A stretch of DNA of 64,000 nt, taken from positions 5,717 through 69,716 of the forward strand of contig DFQH01000010.1 in NCBI GenBank assembly GCA_002377695.1. The letters are read 5' to 3'. Made by a program: the position numbers and the translations under genes. The first letter of the stretch is position 1, and the number at the start of each line of letters is the position of its first letter. The notes beneath the pieces are model-generated. The model was given only the letters and a program-made list of their open reading frames with translations, was not told where the DNA came from and searched no databases. The stretch is from Citromicrobium sp. UBA3494 (GTDB taxonomy: Bacteria > Pseudomonadota > Alphaproteobacteria > Sphingomonadales > Sphingomonadaceae). Shown piece by piece: positions 27,955 to 37,139 of the stretch.

Positions 27955-29347
27955 TGGCGACCTCCAGCTCTGCGGCGATCCGTTCGACCAGTTTCATGGC
28001 AACCTCTTCCTTGGGCATCTGCGGCCAGTCTTCCACGCCGCCGGCCGTGACGAGGTGGATGGTGTTGTCCGCCCCGCCCATGACGCTTTGGCCCACCCCG
28101 CCCGATACGTCATTGGCGAGTATCCAGTCGGCGCGCTTGCGCTCGCGCTTGGCGCGCGCATTCTCGACCACGTCGTTGGTTTCTGCCGCAAAGCCGATCA
28201 GCAGCGCGGGCCTGTCTGCCGACGCTCCCAGCGTGGCGAGGATATCCGGGTTCTCTTCCAGCTGAAGCGCGGGCGGGCCCGACGCGCCCTTCTTCAGCTT
28301 CCGGTCGCCCGCATCGCGCGCGCGCCAGTCGGCCACGGCGGCGGCCATGATCGCGATATCGGCGGGCAGGCTCTCGCGCACGGCCCCGGCCATATCGCGC
28401 GCGGTCTGCACGTCGATCCGGGTGACGCCCGGCGGCGTGTCGAGAGCAACCGGACCTGCCACCAGCGTCACCCGCGCACCTGCGGCGGCGGCGGCGGCGG
28501 CAATGGCAAAGCCCTGTTTTCCGCTCGACCGGTTGGCGATGTAGCGCACCGGGTCGATCGGCTCGTGTGTAGGCCCGGCGGTGACGAGCACGTGCCGCCC
28601 TGCGAGCGGTGCGTCTTCGAAGCGATAAGCGTAGCCTTGCGGTTCAGGCTCGGGCGGCGCGGCAGCCGCGCCCTTGCTCGCCAGCAGCGTGTCCGCGTTG
28701 CGCGCGGCCTTCCGGCCCCCGCGCGGGATGAGCGAGGCGATCAGCCCGCCGAGCCCGCCCTGCGGTGCCGGTGCGGCGTCTGTCGCAAAGCCGTCGCCAC
28801 CCGACGCCCAATTTGCAATCGCGGCCCAGATCGCCTCCGGCTCCGGCAGGCGGCCGGGGCCATATTCGCCGCAGGCCATCGCGCCCTCGTCCGGATCGAG
28901 GACCATGACATCTGCCTCTCGCAGGCGCGCGACATTGCCCTGCACCGCGGCGTGCTGCCACATGCGCACGTTCATCGCGGGCACCGCCATTACGGGCTTG
29001 TCCGTCGCCAGCAGCAGCGTGGTGGCCAGATCGTCCGCGATGCCTGCCGCCATCTTGGCCAGCATGTTGGCAGTCGCCGGGCACACCACCACCAGATCGG
29101 CCTCGCGGCTCAATTGGATGTGCCCCATTTCGACTTCGTTCTTCAGGTCCCACAGCGTGGTGTGAACCGGATTTTCGGACAGCGCGGCCAGCGTCATCGG
29201 GGTGACGAACTGCGAGCCCCCGTCGGTCAGCACGCAGGTCACCTCGCCGCCGTTCCTGCGGATCAGGCGGATCAGCTCGCACGACTTGTAGGCCGCGATA
29301 CCGCCGCCGATTACCAGCAGGATGCGCAAGGCCCGGCCGTCATCCAT
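27944..29347 (-). CDS. coaBC: Bifunctional phosphopantothenoylcysteine decarboxylase/synthase
   Basis: Two steps of coenzyme A synthesis. It has 467 residues. The N-terminal flavin domain (CoaC) has [19 protein letters not shown] and the PAMNVRMW and [13 protein letters not shown] segments with the proton-relay and substrate residues. A linker of about 45 residues rich in Ala/Pro follows. The C-terminal synthase (CoaB) has [30 protein letters not shown] and [10 protein letters not shown]. It is co-translated with dut. Confidence 0.96.
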   Translation of the reverse strand: MDDGRALRILLVIGGGIAAYKSCELIRLIRRNGGEVTCVLTDGGSQFVTPMTLAALSENPVHTTLWDLKNEVEMGHIQLSREADLVVVCPATANMLAKMAAGIADDLATTLLLATDKPVMAVPAMNVRMWQHAAVQGNVARLREADVMVLDPDEGAMACGEYGPGRLPEPEAIWAAIANWASGGDGFATDAAPAPQGGLGGLIASLIPRGGRKAARNADTLLASKGAAAAPPEPEPQGYAYRFEDAPLAGRHVLVTAGPTHEPIDPVRYIANRSSGKQGFAIAAAAAAAGARVTLVAGPVALDTPPGVTRIDVQTARDMAGAVRESLPADIAIMAAAVADWRARDAGDRKLKKGASGPPALQLEENPDILATLGASADRPALLIGFAAETNDVVENARAKRERKRADWILANDVSGGVGQSVMGGADNTIHLVTAGGVEDWPQMPKEEVAMKLVERIAAELEVANGE

Positions 29348-29489
29348 GTTCCGTGTCTTCCCGTGATGTCTTCGCCGCGTCTGGGTGACGGTAACGGGGC
29401 GAGCCCCAGCGCGCTAGCCCGCGCACCACTGCATGGGCTAGGAACACCCCGCGGCAGCCGACCGGCGCCGAAGGGGGAGATATAGGACC

Positions 29490-29876
29490 ATGACCACAAT
29501 CCTGCGTATCGTGCTGCTGCTGGGCGGCATCTTCTATGGCGTGATGGGCGCACGCTTCCTGTTCTATCCTGCCGGCGCGGCGGAAGGCTTTGCCCTCTCC
29601 GCCACCGGGCCGCATGGCTGGTCCACCATTCGCGGAGACATGGCCGCCTTCTTCCTCGTCGGTGCACTCGGGCTGATCTGGGGCGCCGCGCGGCGTGCCG
29701 CCACGCCGTTGGTCTTCACCGCCGCCCTGTTCGGCATCGCGCTCACCGGGAGGGCGATCAACCTGGCGCAGGCGGGCAGCTACGACGGGTGGTGGACGCC
29801 GATGGTGGTGGAGGCGGCAACCATGGTGATCGCCCTGATCGCAGCGAGCGTCCTAGCACGCACCGCGCGACACTAG
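29490..29876 (+). CDS. DUF4345-like small membrane protein
   Basis: A 128-residue protein with four hydrophobic helices and short loops (RFLFYPAGAAEGFALS, STIRGDMAAFFLVGALGLIWG, TGRAINLAQAGSYDGWW). The pattern agrees with the DUF4345 family of unknown inner-membrane proteins. The ATG sits after a GGGGGAGA ribosome site. It interrupts, on the opposite strand, the otherwise continuous ubiE-ubiB and coaBC-dut group, and converges on ubiB with ten bases between the stops. Confidence 0.7.
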   Translation: MTTILRIVLLLGGIFYGVMGARFLFYPAGAAEGFALSATGPHGWSTIRGDMAAFFLVGALGLIWGAARRAATPLVFTAALFGIALTGRAINLAQAGSYDGWWTPMVVEAATMVIALIAASVLARTARH

Positions 29877-29886
29877 CCAGCCAAGG

Positions 29887-31446
29887 CTAGCCCAGCACGC
29901 CGAAGCCGAACAGCCCGGCCATCAGACCCGCCCCTGCCAGCAGGAGGGCAGCCTGGCCCAGCCAGCCGGGGCCGGGTTTGCGCTCCTTGCGCTCCCACAT
30001 CAGCTCGATTTCGGGCAACGGCGGCGGATCGGGGGCGCCGCCACGGGGCGGAAACTTCTCTTCCAGCCGCCGGATCAGCGCCGGGATGCGCTGGATGGTG
30101 TCCGCATCCTCGCGCAGGCGGTCCGCAATCGCGGCTTCCGGCCCCAGCTCGTCGCGGATCCAGTTGCGCACGAAGGGGGCGGACACGTCCCACATGTTGA
30201 TCTTGGGATTGAGCTGGGTGGCGATCCCTTCGACCATCACCATCGTCTTTTGCAGCAGCAGGAGGTGCGGCTGGGTCTGCATGTCGAAATCGCGCGTGAT
30301 CGCGAACAGCCCGTCAAGCATCTGGCCGACAGACAGCTCGCTGACCGGCTTGCCGCGCATCGGCTCGCCCACGGCGCGCAGCGCCGTGGCGAATTCGCCG
30401 ACCGAGTGGTAGCTGGGCACGTATTGCGCTTCGAAATGGATTTCGGCGACGCGGCGGTAATTGCCCGTGGTCAGGCCGTAGAGGATTTCCGCGAGCCACT
30501 GGCGCGCGCGCCGGTCGATTCGGCCCATGATCCCGAAATCGATCGCGGCAATCGTGCCGTCGGGTTCGACGAACAGGTTCCCCTGGTGCATGTCGGCATG
30601 GAAATAGCCGTAGCTGATCGCCTGCGTCAGGAAGGCCAGCACCAGCCGTTCGGCCAGCTGGTCCAGATCGTGCCCGGCCTCCAGCAGCGCCTTGCGATCG
30701 CTCATCTTGATGCCGTCGATCCACTCGATGGTCAGCACGCGGCCATTGGTGCGATCCCAGTCGACCGCGGGGATGCGGTAGCCCGCAAAGCCCTTCATTG
30801 CCTCGGCCAGTTCGCTGGCAGAGGCGGCCTCGCGCCGCAGGTCGAGCTCGGAATTGGTCCAGCGCTTGAAGTTGGCGATGGTGAGCGAGGGGCGCAGCCT
30901 TGCGGCCTCCCCGCCCATCGCCTCCACATGCGCGGCCGCCCATTCGTAGGTGGCGATGTCGCGCGCGAACTGTTCGCGGATGCCGGGCCGCAGCATCTTG
31001 ACCGCGACCTGCCGCCCGTCGCTGGTCACCGCCTTGTGGACCTGCGCGATGGAGGCCGCGCCGACCGGATCGGGGTCGATGGACTGGTACAATGCGTTCA
31101 ACGGCTGGACAAAGGTCGATTCCACTGCCGGGCGCAGCCGTTCGAACGGAACGGGCGGCAGGTTGTCCTGCAGGCTGAGAAGGTTTTGCGCCGCCTCGTC
31201 CCCCACCAGATCGGGCCGCGTAGCGAGCGACTGGCCCAGCTTGATCGCCGCCGGGCCGATGGCGCGAAAGGCCCCCGCATAGTCGGGCGTCGCGGGCTGC
31301 CGCGTGCCCAGCCGGGCGATGCGGATCAGCTTCTTGACCGGCACCGGCGCGTTGGGATCGTTCTCGATCCCGCGCAGCGCGCCATGGCGGGCAGCGATCC
31401 GCCCCCATCTGAGGAGGCGCCAGATGTGGGTACTGGGTCGGCTCAC
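29887..31446 (-). CDS. ubiB: UbiB-family kinase-like protein for ubiquinone synthesis
   Basis: Atypical protein-kinase-like ATPase needed for aerobic ubiquinone synthesis. It has 519 residues. The KxGQ motif is in AAIKLGQSLATRPDLVG; an Ala-rich loop (AAASIAQVHKAV type: PVGAASIAQVHKA) and the invariant Lys in VAVKMLRPG follow. The HADMHQGNLFVEPDG and AAIDFGIMGR segments carry the catalytic and metal Asp residues. Two hydrophobic segments at the C-terminus anchor it to the membrane. It starts with GTG four bases after the ubiE stop, so it is translated together with ubiE. Confidence 0.95.
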   Translation of the reverse strand: MSRPSTHIWRLLRWGRIAARHGALRGIENDPNAPVPVKKLIRIARLGTRQPATPDYAGAFRAIGPAAIKLGQSLATRPDLVGDEAAQNLLSLQDNLPPVPFERLRPAVESTFVQPLNALYQSIDPDPVGAASIAQVHKAVTSDGRQVAVKMLRPGIREQFARDIATYEWAAAHVEAMGGEAARLRPSLTIANFKRWTNSELDLRREAASASELAEAMKGFAGYRIPAVDWDRTNGRVLTIEWIDGIKMSDRKALLEAGHDLDQLAERLVLAFLTQAISYGYFHADMHQGNLFVEPDGTIAAIDFGIMGRIDRRARQWLAEILYGLTTGNYRRVAEIHFEAQYVPSYHSVGEFATALRAVGEPMRGKPVSELSVGQMLDGLFAITRDFDMQTQPHLLLLQKTMVMVEGIATQLNPKINMWDVSAPFVRNWIRDELGPEAAIADRLREDADTIQRIPALIRRLEEKFPPRGGAPDPPPLPEIELMWERKERKPGPGWLGQAALLLAGAGLMAGLFGFGVLG

Positions 31447-31450
31447 CGGC

Positions 31451-32182
31451 TCAGATTTTCCAGCCCGAATGGATCGCGACCAGCCCGCCCATGATCGGCT
31501 CCACCTTCGTCTGGCTGAAACCGGCCGCGCGGATCATGCCTTCGAACTCGCCCATCGGCGGGAAGCGGCGGATCGATTCGACCAGATAACGGTACGAATC
31601 CTCGTCCTGCGCGATCGCCTTGCCCAGCTGCGGCACCACACGCTCCGAATAGAGATCGTAGGCATCCTTGAAGCCGGGCCATTCGACCGTGCTGAACTCG
31701 AGGCAGAAGAACCGCCCGCCGAACTTGAGCACGCGGTGCGCTTCGGCCAGCGCCTTGTCGATGAAGGTCACGTTCCGGATGCCGAAGGCGATGGTGTAGG
31801 CGTCGAACAGGCCGGACGAATAAGGCAGTTCCTCGGCGTTCTGGCAGCTCCAGCTCAGCCCTTCGATCCCGCGATCCATCGCCCGCTCGATCCCTGCGTC
31901 GAGCATGTCCTGATTGATGTCCGCCACGGTCACCTCGGCACCGGCTGCCGCCATGCGGAACGCGATGTCGCCCGTGCCGCCCGCCATGTCGAGGATCGCC
32001 TCGCCCGGCTTGGGCTTCACCCGCCGCACGAAGCGATCCTTCCAGAGGCGATGCATCCCGCCGGACATGGCATCGTTCATCACATCGTACTTGGCGGCGA
32101 CGTTGGAAAACACGCCGCCAACGCGCGCGGTCTTCTCATCGGGGCTGACGTCTTCGTAGCCGAAGGAAACGGTATCGCTCAT
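31451..32182 (-). CDS. ubiE: Ubiquinone/menaquinone methyltransferase UbiE
   Basis: SAM-dependent C-methylase of quinone synthesis. It has 243 residues. Motif I is ILDMAGGTGDIAFRM (about 65-79). The UbiE signatures are present: YDVMNDAMSGGMHRLWKDRF near the N-terminus and FGIRNVTFIDKALAEAHRVL further on. The ATG at 32182 gives the conserved acidic start MSDTVSFGYEDVSPDEK; the upstream open frame runs into the palindromic spacer. It is divergent from mutM. Confidence 0.96.
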   Translation of the reverse strand: MSDTVSFGYEDVSPDEKTARVGGVFSNVAAKYDVMNDAMSGGMHRLWKDRFVRRVKPKPGEAILDMAGGTGDIAFRMAAAGAEVTVADINQDMLDAGIERAMDRGIEGLSWSCQNAEELPYSSGLFDAYTIAFGIRNVTFIDKALAEAHRVLKFGGRFFCLEFSTVEWPGFKDAYDLYSERVVPQLGKAIAQDEDSYRYLVESIRRFPPMGEFEGMIRAAGFSQTKVEPIMGGLVAIHSGWKI

Positions 32183-32250
32183 GGCCTTGCGCCTTAGGGT
32201 GAAAGTGGGGTGGCGTCCATCGGCGGGATCATGGCATCCCTTCGCTTCGC

Positions 32251-32321
32251 CCAGCCCTCTCCCCCCCTCCCGAACACCCGACAGGATCATGCATGGGTGG
32301 TCGGGAGGGGGAGAGGGCTGG
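32251..32321. repeat. REP-like long palindrome between ubiE and mutM
   Basis: CCAGCCCTCTCCCCCCCTCC (from 32251) is the near-perfect inverse of 32301-32321, differing by two bases in the G/C run. The arms enclose about 27 bases. The position between two divergent genes and the CCCTCTCCC/GGGAGAGGG core resemble repetitive extragenic palindromes seen in many Proteobacteria. A strong hairpin would form in either transcript leader. Confidence 0.65.
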
Positions 32322-32381
32322 TGCCGCCTCCGGCGAGGCTCCATATCCATCAGTGACACCTACCCAATCGCCGGAAGACAA

Positions 32382-33197
32382 ATGCCCGAACTTCCCGAGG
32401 TCGAGACCACCGTGCGCGGTCTCGCCCTGCATCTCGAAAACCGGATCATCACCTCGGCCACCACCGCGCGGCCGGACATGCGCCGCCCCTTCCCCGCCGG
32501 GCTGGGCCAGGCGCTGGTCGGGGCGCGGGTGACGGGGCTTGGCCGGCGGGCCAAGTTCGGCCTGATCCACACCGACCGCGACCAGACGCTCATCTTCCAT
32601 CTCGGCATGAGCGGGCGCTGGCGGATCGATCCCGAGCAGCCGGACCGGCACGACCACCTGACGATCGAGACCGATACGAATCGATTCGCCTTGAACGATC
32701 CAAGGCGGTTCGGCTGGGTCGACCTGGTCGATACGGACGTGGTCGAGAGCTGGCCCAGCTTTGCGGCGATGGGGCCCGAACCGCTCGGCCCGGAGCTGAC
32801 GCCGGAGTACCTCAGGCGCGCGCTCGCTGGCCGCAAGCAGGCGGTCAAGCTGCTGCTGCTCGACCAGCGCATCGTTGCAGGCCTGGGCAATATCTACGTC
32901 TGCGAGGCGCTGTGGCGCGCACGGATCAGTCCGAAGCGCGCCGGCGGACGCATCTCGCTGGACGCCTTGCACCGCCTTGTGCCGGCCATCCGCGAGGTGC
33001 TGACCGAATCGATTCGCGACGGCGGCTCCACCTTGCGCGACTATGCGCGGCCCGATGGCGAGCTCGGCTATTTCGCCACCCGCTTCCACGTCTATGGCCG
33101 CACGGGCGAAGCGTGCCATCGCGCTGACGGCGGGGAGATCCTGCGGTTTGCGCAAGGGGGGCGCAGCACCTGGTACTGCCCGAAGTGCCAGCGCTGA
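32382..33197 (+). CDS. mutM: Formamidopyrimidine-DNA glycosylase
   Basis: Base-excision repair enzyme for 8-oxoguanine and ring-opened purines, with AP lyase activity. It has 271 residues, starting PELPEVETTVRG after Met, where the N-terminal Pro and Glu are catalytic. The Lys of the FHLGMSGR loop region and the H2TH helices (LLLLDQRIVAGLGNIYVCEA) are in place. Oddity: the C-terminal zinc finger normally has CxxC...CxxC. Here the second pair (WYCPKCQR, C266 and C269) is intact, but the first is C245-H-R-A, so one ligand Cys is missing; H246 or D249 may substitute. It is divergent from ubiE. Confidence 0.95.
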   Translation: MPELPEVETTVRGLALHLENRIITSATTARPDMRRPFPAGLGQALVGARVTGLGRRAKFGLIHTDRDQTLIFHLGMSGRWRIDPEQPDRHDHLTIETDTNRFALNDPRRFGWVDLVDTDVVESWPSFAAMGPEPLGPELTPEYLRRALAGRKQAVKLLLLDQRIVAGLGNIYVCEALWRARISPKRAGGRISLDALHRLVPAIREVLTESIRDGGSTLRDYARPDGELGYFATRFHVYGRTGEACHRADGGEILRFAQGGRSTWYCPKCQR

Positions 33198-33235
33198 GGG
33201 CCGGTTTCGCGCCGCGGCGGTTTTCCCCAAATTCC

Positions 33236-33264
33236 TTGACGCGCACCTGCATCGGCCCTATGTG
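33236..33264 (+). promoter_or_regulatory. Sigma-70 type promoter of rpsT
   Basis: TTGACG (33236-33241), 17 bases, TATGTG (33259-33264), about 88 bases before the rpsT start. The -35 element is near perfect and the spacing ideal. Confidence 0.7.
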
Positions 33265-33351
33265 CCGCGCCTTCTGGCGAGCGATCGCCGCTCCCGACTT
33301 TTGAAACGAGATATGTGGCCGCGCTGATCGCGGCCCGAAACAAGGACGATC

Positions 33352-33612
33352 ATGGCCAATACGCCGCAAGCTCGCAAACGCATCCGTCGCAACGCGCGTC
33401 GCGCCGAAATCAACGGTTCGCGCATGAGCCGCATCCGCACCTTCGTGAAGAAGGTCGAGGCGGCCATCGAAGGCGGCGACAAGGAAACCGCTCAGAACGC
33501 GCTGCGCGCAGCCCAGCCCGAGCTCGCTCGCGGCGTGGCACGCGGTGTTCTCCACAAGAACACGGCGTCGCGGAAGATGTCGCGCCTGTCCAAGCGCGTC
33601 GCGGCCCTCTAA
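33352..33612 (+). CDS. rpsT: 30S ribosomal protein S20
   Basis: A primary 16S rRNA-binding protein of the small subunit. It has 86 residues, highly basic, with the conserved start [19 protein letters not shown], the helix [16 protein letters not shown] and the C-terminal [19 protein letters not shown]. Ribosome site AAGGA precedes the ATG. It is next to dnaA, the usual alphaproteobacterial order. A strong promoter lies upstream. Confidence 0.97.
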   Translation: MANTPQARKRIRRNARRAEINGSRMSRIRTFVKKVEAAIEGGDKETAQNALRAAQPELARGVARGVLHKNTASRKMSRLSKRVAAL

Positions 33613-34053
33613 ACCGCTTTTCAAGCAGACGGTTCGACCGGTTTTCAGGGTCGTCGCATCATGCGGCGGCCCTTCGCGCATCTGTCGTAAAGGTGACGCA
33701 CAGCGATAGCGATTCGAGCAAGGAAACCCGCCGATTCGAAGGTTGGGGAAAACGGTAAATTCAGCGTTTACAACGGCTTGAACGACCGCCTGCGGCTCGC
33801 GCACTGTCAAACGCTTTATTTCGTTTCGAAGACTTTTTCCCGCTTGCCGACTCCCCCCCGGACCTGTTTATTAACTCTCGTCGCCGGGGACGAAGCATCC
33901 CCGGCAGGATAATCGAAGATGGCTTCGGGGGCCTTTCCAAACCGGACGCGGATCACGCGTTTTCGGCTACGGGCCCGCTGTCTTCATCAAACGTCGTAGG
34001 GGATAATCCGGAGGTGACACGCACTTCCGGAAGCGGAGGTGTATTAGCAAGTC
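33613..34053 (+). promoter_or_regulatory. dnaA control region with GANTC sites and hairpins
   Basis: A 441-base gap without genes. Three GANTC sites (33711-33715, 33733-33737, 33849-33853) are targets for the cell-cycle methyltransferase CcrM of alphaproteobacteria. GCCGGGGA/TCCCCGGC makes a perfect 8-bp hairpin (33883-33905). CCGGAGGTG/CACTTCCGG (34008-34030, one G-T pair) hides a copy of GGAGGTG, which recurs free at 34035-34041 as the probable dnaA ribosome site. No perfect DnaA box was seen. Methylation control of dnaA is inferred from known Caulobacter behaviour. Confidence 0.55.
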
Positions 34054-35511
34054 ATGGCACGAATTCCGGACACCAACGGGGCTGCGCGCAAGGCGGCTAA
34101 GGGCGAAAGCGAAGACGAGATGGAGCGCGTCGCGCTGGCCGCGGACTGGGACGATATCAGTGCCGGCCTGCGCAAGGATCTGGGCCATCAGCTGCACAGC
34201 CAGTGGATCAAGCCGGTCCAGCTGGGCGAGTTCGACGCCGCCACGGGCACGCTGGCGCTCTACCTCCCCTCCGAATTCGCCGCCGAATGGGTGCGCAAGC
34301 ATTTCGCCGACCGCCTTTCGCTGGCGTGGAAGATCATGCGCTCCGAGATCAAGACCGTGGCGATCGAGGTCCACCCGAGCCGCAAGCGGATGGCGGACAT
34401 CTCGCTGGGCGATTCGCGTCGCCCCGCCAATGACGGGCCGGACCTGCGCGTCGTCTCCGATGGCGGGCTCGGCGATCCCGGCTTCAGCAGCGTCGGCCTC
34501 GACGCCTCGCTCACCTTCGCCGCCTTCGTCACCGGCGATGCCAACGTGCTGGCGCGCAATGCCGCACAGCGCATGGCCGCGAACGACAAGCCGCAGTTCT
34601 CGCCGCTCTACATCAAGGCGGCGACCGGCCAGGGCAAGACGCACCTGTTGCACGCCATCGGCCACCAGTTCCTGGCCGCCCATCCGCGCGCGCGCATCTT
34701 CTACTGCAGCGCCGAACGCTTCATGATCGAGTTCGTGCAGGCGCTGAAGCAGAACCGGATGATCGAGTTCAAGACCCGGCTGCGCGGGTTCGACCTGCTG
34801 CTGGTGGACGATCTGCAGTTCATCATCGGCAAGGCCAGCGCGCAGGAAGAACTGCTGTATACGATCGACCACCTGCTGGCCGAGGGCAAGCGTCTGGTCT
34901 TCGCCGCCGACCGCGCACCGCAGGCGCTCGACAGCGTGGAACCGCGCCTGCTCAGCCGCCTGTCGATGGGGCTGGTGGCGGACATCCAGCCTGCCGACAT
35001 GGAACTGCGCCGCTCGATCCTCGAATCCAAGCTGACCCGCTTCGCGCCGCTGGCCGTGCCCGACGACGTGATCGACTTCCTGGCCCGCACCATCACCCGC
35101 AACGTGCGCGAGCTGGTCGGCGGCCTCAACAAGCTGATCGCCTATGCCCAGCTGACCGGCCAGCCGGTCTCGCTGCAGCTGGCCGAGGAACAGCTGACCG
35201 ATATCCTGTCGGCCAACCGTCGCCGGATCACGATCGACGAGATCCAGCGCACCGTGTGCCAGTTCTATCGCATCGACCGCTCCGAGATGAGCAGCAAGCG
35301 CCGCACGCGTGCGGTGGTCCGCCCCCGTCAGGTTGCCATGTACCTCTCCAAGGTGCTCACGCCGCGCAGCTACCCCGAAATCGGGCGCAAATTCGGCGGG
35401 CGCGACCACTCGACCGTGATCCACGCGGTCAAGCTGATCGAAGACCTGCGCACGCGCGATGCGGACATGGATGGCGACGTGCGCAGCCTGCTGCGCCAGC
35501 TGGAAAGCTGA
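34054..35511 (+). CDS. dnaA: Chromosomal replication initiator DnaA
   Basis: AAA+ ATPase that opens the origin. It has 485 residues: domain I up to about residue 100, a variable linker, then AAA+ with Walker A KAATGQGKTHLLHAIGHQF (Gln replaces the usual Leu/Val before GKT), Walker B LLLVDDLQFI and sensor/arginine regions. Domain IV has the DnaA signature GGRDHSTVIHAVKLIE and the DNA-binding RRKRTRAVVRPRQVAMYLS-type helix. The 100 bases after the stop hold two hairpins (one with arms CAGACC and GGTCTG at 35557-35576) without T tracts. Confidence 0.97.
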   Translation: MARIPDTNGAARKAAKGESEDEMERVALAADWDDISAGLRKDLGHQLHSQWIKPVQLGEFDAATGTLALYLPSEFAAEWVRKHFADRLSLAWKIMRSEIKTVAIEVHPSRKRMADISLGDSRRPANDGPDLRVVSDGGLGDPGFSSVGLDASLTFAAFVTGDANVLARNAAQRMAANDKPQFSPLYIKAATGQGKTHLLHAIGHQFLAAHPRARIFYCSAERFMIEFVQALKQNRMIEFKTRLRGFDLLLVDDLQFIIGKASAQEELLYTIDHLLAEGKRLVFAADRAPQALDSVEPRLLSRLSMGLVADIQPADMELRRSILESKLTRFAPLAVPDDVIDFLARTITRNVRELVGGLNKLIAYAQLTGQPVSLQLAEEQLTDILSANRRRITIDEIQRTVCQFYRIDRSEMSSKRRTRAVVRPRQVAMYLSKVLTPRSYPEIGRKFGGRDHSTVIHAVKLIEDLRTRDADMDGDVRSLLRQLES

Positions 35512-35612
35512 TCGCCCGGCGCACAGCCGATCGACAATTTGCACACCGGTTGTCGGCAGACCGTTCCACAGGTCTGTCGACACTTGGCGCACAGGCTGCC
35601 AACAGCTTTCCC

Positions 35613-36047
35613 ATGCCCGATCCCCAGACCTGTGAAGTGCGAGTCGATCTCCCCGCTACACTCGCAACGGCGCTGCTGCGCGCCCTGCGGGGGCATTGCC
35701 CGCGCTGCGATGGTGCGCCGCTGTTTCGCAAGTGGCTCAAGCCGGTCGAAACCTGTGCGCATTGCGGACAGGACTGGTCGCTGCAGCAGGCGGACGATTT
35801 TCCCGCCTATATCGGCATCTTCGTGGTCGGACACCTGCTGGCGCCCGTCGTCATCGCGATGATCGGTAGCTACGGCATGTCCGCCTGGCTGACGCTCGCG
35901 ATCATCCTGCCGGTGGCCGTCGCCATGCTGATCGCGATGCTGCAGCCGGTGAAGGGCGGCGTCATCGCGTTCCTCTGGTGGTTCGGAATCGGCGCGTTCA
36001 AGCAGGAACGGCGCCTTCCCGCGGACGATGCGCAGGACCGCGAATAG
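35613..36047 (+). CDS. DUF983 zinc-ribbon membrane protein
   Basis: A 144-residue protein. An N-terminal zinc-ribbon-like part has two CxxC pairs (GHCPRCDGAPLF and CAHCGQDW). Two membrane helices follow (about residues 68-88 and 92-112). This fits the DUF983 family, often found near cytochrome oxidase genes in alphaproteobacteria but not here. Function unknown. Its TAG stop shares a base with the GTG start of the next gene (TAGTG), so the two are co-translated. The ATG at 35613 follows dnaA by about 100 bases. Confidence 0.8.
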   Translation: MPDPQTCEVRVDLPATLATALLRALRGHCPRCDGAPLFRKWLKPVETCAHCGQDWSLQQADDFPAYIGIFVVGHLLAPVVIAMIGSYGMSAWLTLAIILPVAVAMLIAMLQPVKGGVIAFLWWFGIGAFKQERRLPADDAQDRE

Positions 36048-36820
36048 TGCTCCCTCCCGAGCGGCTCGAACGTTTTGCGCGCCACATCGTGCTGCCCGAG
36101 GTCGGCGGCGCGGGGCAGGCGGCGCTGGCGTGCCGGCACGTGGTGCTGGTGGGGCTCGGCGGGATCGGCAGCCCCGCGCTGCAATATCTCGCAGGGGCCG
36201 GCGTGGGCCGCTTCACGCTGATCGACGACGGCGATGTGGAGCTCTCCAACCTGCAACGCCAGACGATCTACACCACCCGCGATATCGGCCATGCCAAGGC
36301 GGTCGCCGCGCGCCGCTGGCTGGCCAATTTCGACAATGCGATCTCCGCCGAGGTGTATGACAACCGGATCGGGGCAGAGAATGCCGCGAGGCTGATGGCC
36401 GGTGCGGACCTCGTACTGGACGGGACGGACAATTTCGCCACCCGGCTCGCCGTGTCGGATGCCTGCGTGGCGAACGGCCTGCCGCTGCTGTCCGCCGCGG
36501 TGGGCCGCTTCCAGGGGCAGGTCGGCGCGTTTGCGGGGCATCTGCCCGACCAGCCCTGCTACCGCTGCTTCGTGGGCGATGCCTTCGATGCCGACGATTG
36601 CGACACCTGCGCCGAGGACGGGGTGCTGGGCGCGATGGTCGGCTGGGTCGGCAGCTTCGCCGCGATGCAGGCGATCCGCGTGCTGCTCGACGGCGCGAGC
36701 GCTCTCGGCGATCCGCAGTGGGGCAAGCTGCACCTGATGGACGGGCTCCGTGCGGAAATGCGTTCGCTGACGATAGCGAAGGACCCGGGTTGTTCGGGGT
36801 GTGGTCTAAACAATCCATAA
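36047..36820 (+). CDS. ThiF/MoeB-type E1-like adenylyltransferase
   Basis: A 257-residue protein that adenylates the C-terminus of a ubiquitin-like sulfur carrier (MoaD or ThiS type). The nucleotide motif is VLVGLGGIGSPALQYLAGAGVG. LSNLQRQTIYTTRDIG with its Arg finger, and LDGTDNFATRLAVSD with the metal Asp, are standard. The zinc Cys are in PCYRCF and CSGCG near the C-terminus, and DCDTCAEDGVLGAMVG holds the likely catalytic Cys. No rhodanese domain is present. Start is GTG at 36047, overlapping the previous stop by one base. MoeB and ThiF cannot be told apart here. Confidence 0.88.
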   Translation: MLPPERLERFARHIVLPEVGGAGQAALACRHVVLVGLGGIGSPALQYLAGAGVGRFTLIDDGDVELSNLQRQTIYTTRDIGHAKAVAARRWLANFDNAISAEVYDNRIGAENAARLMAGADLVLDGTDNFATRLAVSDACVANGLPLLSAAVGRFQGQVGAFAGHLPDQPCYRCFVGDAFDADDCDTCAEDGVLGAMVGWVGSFAAMQAIRVLLDGASALGDPQWGKLHLMDGLRAEMRSLTIAKDPGCSGCGLNNP

Positions 36821-37139
36821 TGGACCAATGCAGCTCCGGACCCGGCCCGGTTTCGCTTTCTCTCGATCACGATTCGCGGGATGCTCGCAGAGCGCAAAAG
36901 GAAGTGCGCGGGAAACCTCGAAGCATTGAGGGAGCGAGCGGAAATGATTGCGAACCTGTTGAATCTCCTCAGGCCATCCGGACTGCTGGGCAGAATCGGC
37001 TTCGATCCTTGCCCTCGGTGCAACGGCACCGGCACGCCGACCATGTGGCTCGTGCGGGGGAACCGGCGAGTGGCTCTAGCGAGAGCGGGGTCGAACAATT
37101 GGAGACTGGGCGGGCATTCAGCCAGCCGGCCTTCTCGTA
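36821..37139. other. 319-base gap without a supportable gene
   Basis: Between the E1-like gene and the sirtuin stop. A plus-strand frame from 36881 contains a DPCPRCNGTG stretch, like half of a DnaJ-type zinc finger, but then runs antisense through the sirtuin gene with unlikely composition. It may be a decayed gene end. No terminator or RNA gene was recognised. Confidence 0.4.

Noticed and set aside
33700..34050. Replication origin next to dnaA
   Set aside because: No cluster of DnaA boxes or AT-rich unwinding element was seen; in related alphaproteobacteria the origin is usually elsewhere.
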